From: Akkermansiaceae bacterium
GTDB lineage: Bacteria > Verrucomicrobiota > Verrucomicrobiia > Verrucomicrobiales > Akkermansiaceae
Assembly: GCA_903888515.1 (NCBI GenBank)
Contig: CAISTY010000253.1
Location: 1-35,304, forward strand
Reading direction: 5' to 3'
DNA: 35,304 nucleotides
Numbering within the stretch: the first letter of the stretch is position 1; each line of letters begins with the position of its first letter. This document shows, piece after piece, positions 21,418-29,163 of this stretch. The translations under genes were made by a program, and so were the position numbers. The notes beneath the pieces are model-generated. The model was not told the origin of the DNA, did no database searches, and saw only the letters and a program-made list of their open reading frames with translations.

Positions 21418-21585
21418 CGCGTTTCACATCTTTTTCACCGGCGGCCTCCAGGCACCCCGCCATCCCGCCTGCTGTTGTGCCGCCCCGCTTCTTTCCATTT
21501 TCCCAGCTTGCAATCCGCACGCTCACCGGGAACACTCCCGCTTCGTTGGGGCTGCTTCCCGGCATTCAATCCTCATACCCCGTTT

Positions 21586-22671
21586 ATGAAACCGCGTCCC
21601 GCTCTTGCTTTGGTGTTGGCCACATCCATCTTTTCCGGCCTGCCAACCCGCGCCGAAGAATCGCCAACCCCAGCCCCTATCCCGGTCGCAACCCCGGTCG
21701 CAACCCCGGTCCCTACCCCGGCCCCAGCCCCGATTTCGGCTCCCGGCGGCCCCATCGAAGTCAACGGAATCGCCGCCAAAGTCAACGGGCGGGTCGTGAC
21801 CAAAAACCAGGTGTCCTTCATGCTGGCCCCGATGTACGCCCAGCTCGCCGCCCAATTCCCGCGCCGCGGCCCCCAGTTCGAGACATTCTTCAAGGAGGCC
21901 AAGGCCAAAATCCTCCAGGAACTGGTGGACCGGCAGATCATCATCGACGAGTTCAAACAGTTAGGCGCGTCCATCAAACCCTCCATCATCGATGAGGAAA
22001 TCAAACGCCAAATGCGCGAACTCTACAACGGCGATGAAGTCAAGTTCCGCTCCGAACTCAAACGCAGCCGCCTGACCATGGATGGCTACCGCGAAATGAC
22101 CCGCGAAAAAATGATCGTCCAGGCCATGCGCGCCCAACAATTCTCCGACGCCCCGCCACCCCTCCCTAACGAAATTCAAAAGGCATACGACGAAGTCAAA
22201 CTCACCCTGCGCGACGTCTCCAAGGACGTGATTACCTTCCAAAAAATCTTCATTCCCGCATCCGATCCGCAGAAACCCACCGCCACCCCGGAAGTCCAAC
22301 TCGCACTTGCCGAGGACCTCGCCAAGCAACTCGCCGAGGGCAAGGACTTCACCGAACTCGCCAAGGTCAATTCCAAGGATGCCTTCGCCGAACAAGGCGG
22401 CCTCCAGGAAAACGTACCGCGCCCCGACCTGTCACCGGAATTCGCCGCCATCATCTTCGATGCCCCGGTCGGAAAAATCGTTGGCCCGCTGCTCGATCCT
22501 AGAGGATTCACCCTGGTCAAACCGATCAAAATCGTATTCGGCCCGCATCCCCCACTCGATAAAGTCCGCGATATGATTGAAGAACGGGTACGCAGAAAAA
22601 AAACCTCCGCCCAATACGAACGCTGGATCGAAAGCCGCCGCAAACGCGCCATGGTCGATATCCGCATCTGA
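21586..22671 (+). CDS. SurA-like periplasmic peptidyl-prolyl isomerase/chaperone
   Basis: The product has 361 residues from ATG 21586 (MKPRPALALVLATSIFSGLP), chosen because it begins with a signal peptide; an in-frame upstream start lacks this. A Pro/Ala linker with PVATP repeats (about 28-50) precedes a SurA-type N-terminal chaperone domain (about 55-200: NGIAAKVNGRVVTKNQVSFM, ILQELVDRQIIIDEF) and one parvulin/PpiC domain (about 210-325: ISVITFQKIFIP-like strand, KDFTELAKVNSKDAFAEQGG). In the family it helps fold outer-membrane proteins. Only one parvulin domain is visible, whereas E. coli SurA has two. Divergent from the AI-2E gene. Confidence 0.88.
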   Translation: MKPRPALALVLATSIFSGLPTRAEESPTPAPIPVATPVATPVPTPAPAPISAPGGPIEVNGIAAKVNGRVVTKNQVSFMLAPMYAQLAAQFPRRGPQFETFFKEAKAKILQELVDRQIIIDEFKQLGASIKPSIIDEEIKRQMRELYNGDEVKFRSELKRSRLTMDGYREMTREKMIVQAMRAQQFSDAPPPLPNEIQKAYDEVKLTLRDVSKDVITFQKIFIPASDPQKPTATPEVQLALAEDLAKQLAEGKDFTELAKVNSKDAFAEQGGLQENVPRPDLSPEFAAIIFDAPVGKIVGPLLDPRGFTLVKPIKIVFGPHPPLDKVRDMIEERVRRKKTSAQYERWIESRRKRAMVDIRI

Positions 22672-22766
22672 TTTCCAGCGTGACCGTGGTGATACGGAAT
22701 CCGGGAAATACAAACTGCCCGGCGACAAGGCCGCACGTTTCCGCATGTGTCCACAACATCCATGTG

Positions 22767-23543
22767 TTAGCCACGCATCACGGTGACGACGAAAACCCTG
22801 CGGAATCCCGCGCGCTGGAGGGTTTTGGCGCACTCGTTCACGGTGGAACCGGTGGTGAGCACGTCGTCGATGAGCACCACGCCATCCGGGGACGACTCGA
22901 TCCAGCGGCGTCCCTGGCGGGTGATCGCAAAGGCACCACGGAGGTTTTCCATGCGTTGTTTGCGGGTGAGGCGTGTTTGGGTGTCGGTCTGGCGGGTCCG
23001 GCGCAGGGCTGTTAGGACGGGCAATCCGGTGTGCCCGCCGAGCACCCGGGCGATTTCCCACGCTTGGTTGAAATGCCGGTGCTGCAAGCGCCTGCGGTGG
23101 AGGGGCACGGGCACCATCGGCCATGATCCTTCCAACGCCGGGGCCAGCCGTGGGTCGGCGAAGGATTCCCGGGCAAGGCGTCCCAACTCGCGCGCCAAGT
23201 GAATCTGCCGGTTGTATTTCAGACGATGGATCAATTCGAGCGTGCGCTCGTCACGCACCATCGCCGGCCGGGCGAATTCGAAAGCATACGAAAGTTCGTG
23301 GCAGTTGGGACAGGCGAACGGACCGTCGATCTTCCCTTGAAACATCTCGCCGCAGCACTGGCAAAACGGAGCGGCCAGACGCGGCAAGTCACGGTCGCAT
23401 GCGTCGCACAGTGCCCGGCCATGCTTGAGGCTCACGCCGCAAACCGCGCATGACGGCGGATAGAGCCCGTCGAGCATGCCTTCGAGCAGACCGACGAACG
23501 CCTTTCTCCATCCGGAATGTTCGGGCACTGGCGCGTTGCTCAT
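22767..23543 (-). CDS. comF: ComF-family phosphoribosyltransferase-like protein
   Basis: The product has 258 residues from ATG 23543 (MSNAPVPEHSGWRKAF); an ATG three codons upstream is also possible. The N-terminal zinc-binding region has four cysteine pairs (CAVCG, CDACD, CQCC, CPNC; about 30-90). The C-terminal phosphoribosyltransferase fold contains VPVPLHRRRLQHRHFNQA, TRKQRMENLRGAF and the PRPP loop VVLIDDVLTTGSTVNEC. ComF is required for DNA uptake in competent bacteria (ComFC/GntX). No other competence gene is in the window. Convergent with the SurA-like gene across 95 bp. Confidence 0.92.
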   Translation of the reverse strand: MSNAPVPEHSGWRKAFVGLLEGMLDGLYPPSCAVCGVSLKHGRALCDACDRDLPRLAAPFCQCCGEMFQGKIDGPFACPNCHELSYAFEFARPAMVRDERTLELIHRLKYNRQIHLARELGRLARESFADPRLAPALEGSWPMVPVPLHRRRLQHRHFNQAWEIARVLGGHTGLPVLTALRRTRQTDTQTRLTRKQRMENLRGAFAITRQGRRWIESSPDGVVLIDDVLTTGSTVNECAKTLQRAGFRRVFVVTVMRG

Positions 23544-23603
23544 CACGCCCATGTTGCCAAGCCGCCCTGCGGAATGAAAGCCCCGGCTCGCGATATTGTG
23601 GGA

Positions 23604-23632
23604 TTGCGTCCGTCCGTCCGGTCCGCTAGTCT
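23604..23632 (+). promoter_or_regulatory. Candidate promoter of the SMP-30 gene, leaderless
   Basis: TTGCGT (23604-23609), a 17-nt spacer and TAGTCT (23627-23632) end 6 nt before the ATG. The -10 fits the TANNNT pattern. Confidence 0.4.
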
Positions 23633-23638
23633 CCCGCC

Positions 23639-24490
23639 ATGATCCGCACCGAACCGGTTGGTCACATCCGCTGCCAATGGGGCGAAGGCCCGATCTGGTG
23701 GCAGGACGCCCTCTATTTCGTGGATACGGCGGGCCGCCGCGTGCACCGCTACGATCCGGTCGACGACAGCCAACGCTCATGGGAGGTGGGCCAAAACGTC
23801 GGCACCATCGTCCCGCGCCAGCGCGGCGGATTCGTCATCGCGAGTGATAAAGGGTTTCATTTTCTCGACGAGGCAAGCGGGGTGCTCACGGCGATCGCCG
23901 ATCCGGAACATGACAAACCGAACAACCGCTTCAACGAAGGCAAATGCTCGCCCGACGGCCGCTTCTTCGCCGGCACCATGAGCCTCACCCGCAAAACCGG
24001 CACCGCCAAACTCTATCGCCTCGATCCCGACCTCACGGTTCACGTAGCCTTCGGCCCGGTCACCACGTCCAATGGCATCGTCTGGTCCGCCGATGGCAAA
24101 ACCGTCTATTATATCGATACTCCGCGCAAAAATGTGCTCGCCTTCGATTACGACGCGGGCCATCTGCGCAACCACCGCATTGCGATTGCCACCGGCCACA
24201 TCGACGCCTCGCCGGACGGCATGGCTCTCGATGCCAACGGCCACCTCTGGATCGCCTTCTGTCACGGTGGTTGTGTCTCGTGTTTCGATCCGGAAAATGG
24301 CAACGAACTCCACCGCATCTCCCTGCCCTGCCTGGAAACCACCGCCTGTGCCTTCGGCGGACCCGATCTGGCAGACCTGTTCGTCACCACCGGCGTCCAC
24401 AAAACCGCCAAAGAAGAACACGCCGGCCGCCTCTTCGTCATCCGCGGCCTCAATGTCAAAGGCGTGCCCGCATACGCCTTCGCGGGGTGA
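23639..24490 (+). CDS. SMP-30/gluconolactonase family lactonase
   Basis: The product has 283 residues, the usual length for this six-bladed beta-propeller family. Metal-site motifs are visible: N-terminal GEGPIW with the metal-binding Glu (E16), NRFNEGKCSPDGRFFAGT (Asn and substrate site, about 100-117), TSNGIVWSADGK (Asn, about 142-153) and SPDGMALDANGHLWIA (Asp, about 190-205). Family members hydrolyse sugar lactones such as gluconolactone with a divalent metal; the actual substrate is not determinable. No signal peptide, so cytoplasmic. The 3' end is convergent with the decayed protease gene and has no room for a terminator. Confidence 0.9.
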   Translation: MIRTEPVGHIRCQWGEGPIWWQDALYFVDTAGRRVHRYDPVDDSQRSWEVGQNVGTIVPRQRGGFVIASDKGFHFLDEASGVLTAIADPEHDKPNNRFNEGKCSPDGRFFAGTMSLTRKTGTAKLYRLDPDLTVHVAFGPVTTSNGIVWSADGKTVYYIDTPRKNVLAFDYDAGHLRNHRIAIATGHIDASPDGMALDANGHLWIAFCHGGCVSCFDPENGNELHRISLPCLETTACAFGGPDLADLFVTTGVHKTAKEEHAGRLFVIRGLNVKGVPAYAFAG

Positions 24491-25449
24491 TAAAACCGGG
24501 CGCCGGCTGATCCCCGCCCGCAGGTTTCTTCGCCAGAATCTACGGCTCATCAGCACCGCAATCGATAACATCAGCAGTCCTACGCTTCCCGGTTCCGAGA
24601 TGCCCGTGGTTTGCAGAATCCAATCCTGATAGGGATCCACCAGGACACACCCGCCGGTGTCCCCGAAGCGTCCGCCGTAGCCTTCCGTGAACGTGTTGAT
24701 CCCGACCAATTCCCAGCCGTCGACCGTCTGCCTGAGCGCCGCGCCGCCCGAGTCGCCGGGACCAATGATCGTCTCGATGTCGTTGCCAAGGCTGCCTCCC
24801 GTCAGCCCGGTGGTGCCCGGCGCGTCAAAGTCATAGCGGAAAACTTCCGCACGTCCTGATCCCTCGTCGTCGAGTTGGAAACCGTCGATGACATTGGAGC
24901 CGAATCTGCGGTCCGTGAGGCTGGCGCTGGTGGTATAACCATAACTCCCGTAGCCGGAGCGCCCGAACCCGACAAGCGTGATGACATCGCCGATCCCGGC
25001 CCCGTTGCCCGGCGTCGGAAAGCCCATGCCCGCGGGCAACGGCACGGTCAGGTGCAGCAGCGCCAGATCGTCGTTCACCGAGGGATTGGCAAAGCCGGTG
25101 AATGAGGCGTGTAGGCCTGGCCCACCGCAAACGACCCGTAGCCCGGTAAATGAAAGGTACAGCCCCACCCGGCGTCGGGCAATCCGTCGTCGTTGAGGTC
25201 CGTGTTGTGCCCGGCGGTGATCACCCATTCAGCGGACAACGCCACCGCCGAACCCCGGTAGTTCACGCCACCACTGGAAATCGCCAGCGCCCCGACAAAT
25301 GAAAACTCACCCGCCGTGTCGAGCCGAGCGCTCGGTGTGTCGGCGGGCAGCGCGGTCTCGCCGCCAGCCATGATGGTGGCGAGGGCGGTGCCCCCAGCCT
25401 TGCATGTTAGAAACAGGATGCCGCACAAGCACAGTTGCCAAGCACTCAT
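24491..25449 (-). pseudogene. Secreted trypsin-like serine protease with PEP-CTERM-like tail, frameshifted
   Basis: Two frames together encode one S1-type protease. The first, from ATG 25449, gives a signal peptide, then LSAEWVITAGHN with the catalytic His, and ends at 25075 after losing the family match near 25110 (GQAYT). The second frame resumes at once with HASFTGFANPSVNDDLALLHL (catalytic Asp), then GPGDSGGAAL (catalytic Ser), and ends in SEPGSVGLLMLSIAVLMSRRFWRR, a PEP-CTERM-like motif, helix and Arg cluster. A single-base indel near 25108-25113 explains the split. No stop follows the tail; the frame runs antisense through the lactonase gene to 23777, so the natural stop also seems lost. 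Decay or a sequencing error are both possible. The start overlaps the mazF stop by ATGA. Confidence 0.75.
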
Positions 25450-25790
25450 GGCAAACTGATGAGTGACACGATGTTACGCGTGACTTGTTCAAGGATTGCG
25501 GCCGAGGCTTTCGCGGCATATGTCACACCACGCGTTTTCCAATCCATATTCTTCAAATGATCCGAAAGCGCCACCCCTCTGATAGTCTTTGTGTGAATAG
25601 GAACCTCGAAAGGATAGCCTTTAATTTGACTGGTGATAGGAACCATGACAGCAAGCCCGGTCTTTTCGTTATAGATGCGTGGGGATAAAACCAACGCGGG
25701 CCTTTTCCCGGATTGTTCCCTGCCAGCCTGCGGAGTAAAATCCGTCCAAACCAAATCACCGCGCTCCGGGATGTATCGGGACTTCACCAT
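25446..25790 (-). CDS. mazF: MazF/PemK-family mRNA interferase toxin
   Basis: The product has 114 residues from ATG 25790 (MVKSRYIPERGDLVWTDFTP). The MazF fold is clear: the first strand and GDLVWTDF, the loop GREQSGKRPALVLSP with the conserved Arg and Pro, MVPITSQIKGYPFEV with the catalytic-region Thr, and the helix around AAILEQVTRNIVSLI. In the family it cleaves mRNA at short sequences. It overlaps the mazE stop by 7 nt and the protease start by 4 nt. An AGGA close before the ATG, inside mazE, can serve as ribosome binding site. Confidence 0.93.
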   Translation of the reverse strand: MVKSRYIPERGDLVWTDFTPQAGREQSGKRPALVLSPRIYNEKTGLAVMVPITSQIKGYPFEVPIHTKTIRGVALSDHLKNMDWKTRGVTYAAKASAAILEQVTRNIVSLISLP

Positions 25791-26029
25791 ATTTCCTGAC
25801 CCTGCGGAGTCCCCCATTCAGTTTGAAGGTGAACGTTTTCAGGCGTGATCGCCGCGCACAACTCGACAATTCCCGACTCATCTGGCATCTTGCTGACCTT
25901 GAGTCCATGCCCGGAAATGTGGATTTGCACCTGATTTCCCGCAACAAAGTTCTCTGCTTTGACGACCGCACTTGGCAAGCGCAACGCGATGCTATTGCCC
26001 CATTTCTTCAAAATCGCCGTCGTTGTCAT
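25784..26029 (-). CDS. mazE: MazE-family antitoxin
   Basis: The product has 81 residues. The N-terminal AbrB/MazE swapped-hairpin DNA-binding motif is KKWGNSIALRLPSAVV. The C-terminal half (about 45-81) is acidic and aromatic, as expected for the toxin-binding tail. The promoter with TTGACA lies directly in front, and the start codon is 6 nt after the -10 box, so the operon is probably autoregulated by MazE(F). Confidence 0.92.
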   Translation of the reverse strand: MTTTAILKKWGNSIALRLPSAVVKAENFVAGNQVQIHISGHGLKVSKMPDESGIVELCAAITPENVHLQTEWGTPQGQEIW

Positions 26030-26035
26030 GCGTCA

Positions 26036-26064
26036 AAAATGCTTCACGCCCCCCGGTTTGTCAA
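26036..26064 (-). promoter_or_regulatory. mazEF promoter, leaderless
   Basis: On the minus strand a perfect TTGACA (26059-26064), a 17-nt spacer and CATTTT (26036-26041), then 6 nt to the mazE ATG. Confidence 0.5.
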
Positions 26065-26108
26065 CCCAGTCCGGCAAGGTCGATCCCTGATACCAGACCC
26101 GCATGAGA

Positions 26109-26168
26109 CCCGCCCGGAGCGTTCGATCCCGCATCCACGGGACTACCAGCGCCGGGCGGGCGGTTTTT
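26109..26168 (+). terminator. Terminator-like hairpin on the plus strand with no plus-strand gene
   Basis: CCCGCCCGG (26109-26117) pairs with CCGGGCGGG (26152-26160); an inner TCCCG/CGGGA stem is possible in the loop, and TTTTT follows at 26164-26168. All protein genes from 24491 to 31467 are on the minus strand, so either it serves an unseen plus-strand RNA or it is just a stable hairpin upstream of mazEF. Confidence 0.4.
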
Positions 26169-26227
26169 GGTTTTGTCGCACTTTTCTAACGGGCGCGAGC
26201 GGGACGGCGGCCGGTTCAGTCCCATGC

Positions 26228-26338
26228 TCATGGTGGTGCCATCCGGCACCGTTGGTCTGAGCTGCGGGCTACGCGGAACCCGATGTTGTTGTTGCTGTTG
26301 GTCGGGTTGTTGTTGTTGCGGTTCGCGACACGGCAGTT
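26228..26338 (-). repeat. Asn-codon-rich stretch resembling a diversity-generating retroelement TR/VR
   Basis: Directly after the hicA stop, in the same frame, 36 codons read NCRVANRNNNNPTNSNNNIG then FRVARSSDQ and a short tail to TGA at 26228-26230. This matches the C-terminal end of formylglycine-generating-enzyme/C-type-lectin fold target proteins of diversity-generating retroelements, where AAC codons mark adenines to be mutagenised; here every position is an intact AAC, as in a template repeat. Immediately downstream is a perfect hairpin GGTGCC-GGAT-GGCACC (26235-26250), similar in place to hairpins after variable repeats. No reverse transcriptase, Avd or target gene is present in the window, so it is an orphan or remnant. 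Confidence 0.55.
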
Positions 26339-26575
26339 TTACTGCGGCTTCCTGAACGCATCCTCAGGCAATTCGAAGCGACGGATGACGGCCTTCTGAT
26401 AGGGACCGGCAACTTCGCCCGAGCTTGTTGGGACAGGGAAGGAAACCTTGCCGCCGTGGGTGTCCTTGCACAGCATGATATGGCTGCCCTTGCCGCGGTT
26501 GACAAAAACCACAATCGCCGGATCGAACTCCTTCACCCGCTGGAGGAAATCACGGAGTTTGATCGGCTTGACCAT
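26339..26575 (-). CDS. hicA: HicA-like mRNA interferase toxin
   Basis: The product has 78 residues. The dsRBD-like HicA fold shows KLRDFLQRVKEF, then the catalytic-His motif GKGSHIML, strands around GKVSFPVPTSSGEVAG and the final helix AVIRRFELPEDAF. HicA cleaves mRNA and tmRNA. The start codon follows the hicB stop without a gap. Order antitoxin then toxin is the reverse of the classical hicAB operon but occurs in the family. Confidence 0.85.
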   Translation of the reverse strand: MVKPIKLRDFLQRVKEFDPAIVVFVNRGKGSHIMLCKDTHGGKVSFPVPTSSGEVAGPYQKAVIRRFELPEDAFRKPQ

Positions 26576-26917
26576 TCAAGCGCACTGGAAAACGTTGCTG
26601 CCGATCCGGGCCACCTGGACATCCGTCCACTCAAGAAACCGGGTGGACCGGGCCGGAGCATTCATCCTGGAGCGCGCCATGCCGAGGACCGCAAGGTTGG
26701 TTTCATCCCAGAGCTTCTGGATTTCAAGCGGAGCCGGATGAAACGGGTTGATCTTTTCCTGTTTGGCAAATGATAACTGCGCCTCGACATTGGAGCGAAG
26801 TTCCCGCAAGGCCGCCGCCTCGGTCGCCCCGGTGCCGATCAGATCCATTTCCAGGGCGTGTGCCACCCACAGCCCGTCTTCGGGGTAAATGATGGCGCGG
26901 AGTCGCAGCGCTTGCAT
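26576..26917 (-). CDS. hicB: HicB-like antitoxin
   Basis: The product has 113 residues. The N-terminal half is the HicB partial RNase H fold: LRAIIYPEDGLWVAHALEMD followed by the helix TEAAALRELRSNVEAQLSFA. The C-terminal part (about 65-113) lacks an obvious helix-turn-helix or ribbon-helix-helix, so DNA binding is uncertain. It immediately precedes hicA, supporting a toxin-antitoxin pair. Confidence 0.8.
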   Translation of the reverse strand: MQALRLRAIIYPEDGLWVAHALEMDLIGTGATEAAALRELRSNVEAQLSFAKQEKINPFHPAPLEIQKLWDETNLAVLGMARSRMNAPARSTRFLEWTDVQVARIGSNVFQCA

Positions 26918-27239
26918 GGCCCTAACGTGGTGTCCTGCGGACTGGAATGCAAGGCCGGATTTCAGCCACTATCCACGATACAATCCGTTGGGCGTGCCCG
27001 TCAAGTTAAGGCGTATAGCCGTCAGGCTTCAAAGACCAGTCCGTCATCGGCGGTGGAGAATGCCCCGCCGGTGATGATCGTAAGACAAACCAAACACACT
27101 TGCAGCCAGTTGGGGGTTGCACCTCCACTTGGAATGTCCACCGATACACAGGCTGGCAATTCGGACCTGGCCTCCGGTATCCGGCCCCCAGGCCCTCCAC
27201 TCGAAGCGCCCGATTGACGCATCTATTGCGGGGATGGCG
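26918..27239. other. Gene-poor region upstream of hicBA
   Basis: 322 bp without a confident gene. A minus-strand frame (27022-27222) ends in LQVCLVCLTIITGGAFSTAD followed by DGLVFEA and a stop. It looks like the signal peptide and first residues of a secreted protein whose remainder is gone. It could be the 5' stub of a deleted gene, but the evidence is thin. Confidence 0.3.
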
Positions 27240-28949
27240 TCACTCGTTTCCTAACAAATTAACGAATTCATCAAGCAGTGATTTGAGGCGGGGTTCGCGG
27301 GCGATGGGGGTGGGTTTGTCGAAGCCGATCCAGATGGCGGTGGCGCCGTTGGGTCCGAGGCGCAGCGTCCAGGCGTCGCGTTCCGAGCCGGTGGCCCCGG
27401 TGAAACAGCGGGTCCCGTTAGAGCGGCGCAACACACTGGTGGCATCCAGTGCGGCGCCCTGGCTGAGGGCCTGCGTGAGTTGGGGTTTCGCGGTGTAAAT
27501 CACTTCTCCCGTCGCATCGCGGATTTCACGGATCCAATAGGGTTTCGGACGTTTCCCCTTATTGCCGAGCGTGGCAAGACCAACAGACATTTCCATGGGG
27601 GTCGCGGCGACCGATCCGCGGAACAAGTCCTCGGTTTCCAGAAAAGGTCCGTCAAAACCGCAGCGTTTGGCCAGGCGTTCGACTTCCGCCGGGCCGATTT
27701 GGCGACCGGTTTGCACCGGTTTTCCTGGCAGCACGAGTTTCCCGCGTTCGGCGGCAGCGGCCGCGACAAATGGTTCGAATGCCGAGCCGAGATCCCGGCT
27801 GGAGCGCGTTCGGTCAAAGCGTGAATGCCCGAAATCGCGGCCACCGATCCATGCGAGGATGGCACCGGTGCGGGTCTCGGTGGTGACAGCGGCGTACTGC
27901 ACGTACGCCGGATTGGTTCCGGGCGTGTGGTTCTTGTGCGTCGGGTGCTTCCAGGATTTTTCCAACTCCAGATTTTCGACGGCGTGGGTGAGTTCTACTT
28001 CCAAACGCATCTGCCATGCGGCATCCAGAGTAGTGTATATCCGGAGCCCGCCGAACTGGATGTCGCCTTCGTCGAGAATGCTGTCCAACTCGCGGCGGAC
28101 GGCTTGCAGCGCGTATGAGGTTTGGTTCTCGCGCTGCTCGTTGTCCACAAGTCGGACGGGTTCTGCGGCAATGGCCTCACTGCGGGCCGCGTCGATCAAC
28201 CCCATGGCAATCATCCGCTTGAGCGTTTGGTTGCGTTGTTCGATCGCGGCTTCCAGATTGTGAAACGGTGAGAATATGTGCGGCCCGCGGATGATCCCCA
28301 CAAGCATCGCACACTCACCGTCGCCAAGAGCACGCGTGGATTTCCCAAAATAGGTGCGCGACGCTTGTTCAATGCCTTCCGCTCCGGCTCCGAAATAGAT
28401 ACGGTTCAGATAACAAGTCAAAATCTCATCCTTGGTGTAACGCGCTTCAACACGCAGCGTCAGCGCGATTTCCAGGAATTTCCGGTGCAGCGATTTCTGC
28501 TTGATCTTGAAGCTGTTGCGGGCGAGCTGCATGCTCAGTGTCGAGGCTCCCTGCGTGAAACCGCGGTCCTTGAGGTTTCTAACAGTCGCGCGCGCGAGGC
28601 CGCGGATATCCACACCGTGATGATCGAAAAACCTGGCGTCCTCGCGGGCTTGCAGCGACTTCACGAGAAAATCCGGAATATCCTCGCGCTTGACCAGCTT
28701 GCGGCCACCTCCGCCAGGTGCGTCGATCTCGACGCCCTTGCGGTCATAACAAATGGTGCCGACGGGTAATCTCGCGACTTCATTCAAATCAAAGCGCATC
28801 GCAAGCATGAAATAAAAGAACGCAATGGCGGAAAACACGATCAATCCGAGCACCGAAAAATAACACAGCAGACGCAGCGGACCATGCAGCCACTCGGGAA
28901 GCCATTGCTGCCAGAAAGGTGGGGGGCTGATAGGACGCCAGGTGGACAT
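27240..28949 (-). CDS. Class A PBP-like peptidoglycan glycosyltransferase with degenerate transpeptidase domain
   Basis: The product has 569 residues. A transmembrane helix (about 25-50) is followed by an intact GT51 glycosyltransferase domain (about 75-245): catalytic Glu103 in AREDARFFDHHG, GASTLSMQLARNSF, RKFLEIALTLRVEARYTKDE and YLNRIYFG. The transpeptidase part (about 290-569) has lost its catalytic motifs. SxxK reads GSAFEPF (S389, Lys replaced by E392), no SxN motif is found in the shortened middle, and the KTG box reads FTGATGS (Lys replaced by A519). It should polymerise glycan strands but not cross-link. It lies downstream of a complete PBP1A gene on the same strand, separated by the heptanucleotide arrays. 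Confidence 0.9.
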   Translation of the reverse strand: MSTWRPISPPPFWQQWLPEWLHGPLRLLCYFSVLGLIVFSAIAFFYFMLAMRFDLNEVARLPVGTICYDRKGVEIDAPGGGGRKLVKREDIPDFLVKSLQAREDARFFDHHGVDIRGLARATVRNLKDRGFTQGASTLSMQLARNSFKIKQKSLHRKFLEIALTLRVEARYTKDEILTCYLNRIYFGAGAEGIEQASRTYFGKSTRALGDGECAMLVGIIRGPHIFSPFHNLEAAIEQRNQTLKRMIAMGLIDAARSEAIAAEPVRLVDNEQRENQTSYALQAVRRELDSILDEGDIQFGGLRIYTTLDAAWQMRLEVELTHAVENLELEKSWKHPTHKNHTPGTNPAYVQYAAVTTETRTGAILAWIGGRDFGHSRFDRTRSSRDLGSAFEPFVAAAAAERGKLVLPGKPVQTGRQIGPAEVERLAKRCGFDGPFLETEDLFRGSVAATPMEMSVGLATLGNKGKRPKPYWIREIRDATGEVIYTAKPQLTQALSQGAALDATSVLRRSNGTRCFTGATGSERDAWTLRLGPNGATAIWIGFDKPTPIAREPRLKSLLDEFVNLLGNE

Positions 28950-28960
28950 GGGTGGTAGGT

Positions 28961-29022
28961 GTTAGTCAATGGTCAATGGTCATTGGTCAATGGTCATTGG
29001 TCAATGGTCATTGGTCATTAGT
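28961..29022. repeat. Heptanucleotide tandem array, left arm (AATGGTC/ATTGGTC)
   Basis: About eight 7-bp units alternate AATGGTC and ATTGGTC on the plus strand, ending 12 bp before the PBP start codon at 28949. The unit resembles the TTGGTCA family of short tandem repeats known from filamentous cyanobacteria. It is complementary to the array at 29052-29158. Confidence 0.85.
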
Positions 29023-29051
29023 GAATATGCGTTGCTCATTTCTTTCTCTTC

Positions 29052-29158
29052 ACTGATGACTGATGACTGATGACTAATGACTGATGACTAATGACTGATG
29101 ACTGATGACTGATGACTGATGACTAATGACCAATGACTAATGACCAATGACTCAATGA
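29052..29158. repeat. Heptanucleotide tandem array, right arm (CTGATGA/CTAATGA/CCAATGA)
   Basis: Fourteen consecutive 7-bp units plus one 8-bp unit (CTGATGA, CTAATGA, CCAATGA) begin 5 bp after the stop of the upstream PBP gene. The CCAATGA and CTAATGA units are reverse complements of the left-arm units, so the two arms can form a long imperfect hairpin across a 29-bp spacer. Confidence 0.85.
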
Positions 29159-29163
29159 CTTCT

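Noticed and set aside
23777..24490. Minus-strand extension of the protease frame across the lactonase gene
   Set aside because: It is the antisense of a clear SMP-30 gene; the open frame results from loss of the protease stop and codon bias of the opposite strand.
26101..26165. Possible tRNA remnant containing GTTCGATCCC
   Set aside because: The T-loop-like string is there, but the neighbouring bases do not form T or acceptor stems; it is better explained as the loop of a large hairpin.
28961..29158. CRISPR or minisatellite coding repeat
   Set aside because: The units are only 7 bp and contiguous with no spacers, and no frame through them is linked to a gene.
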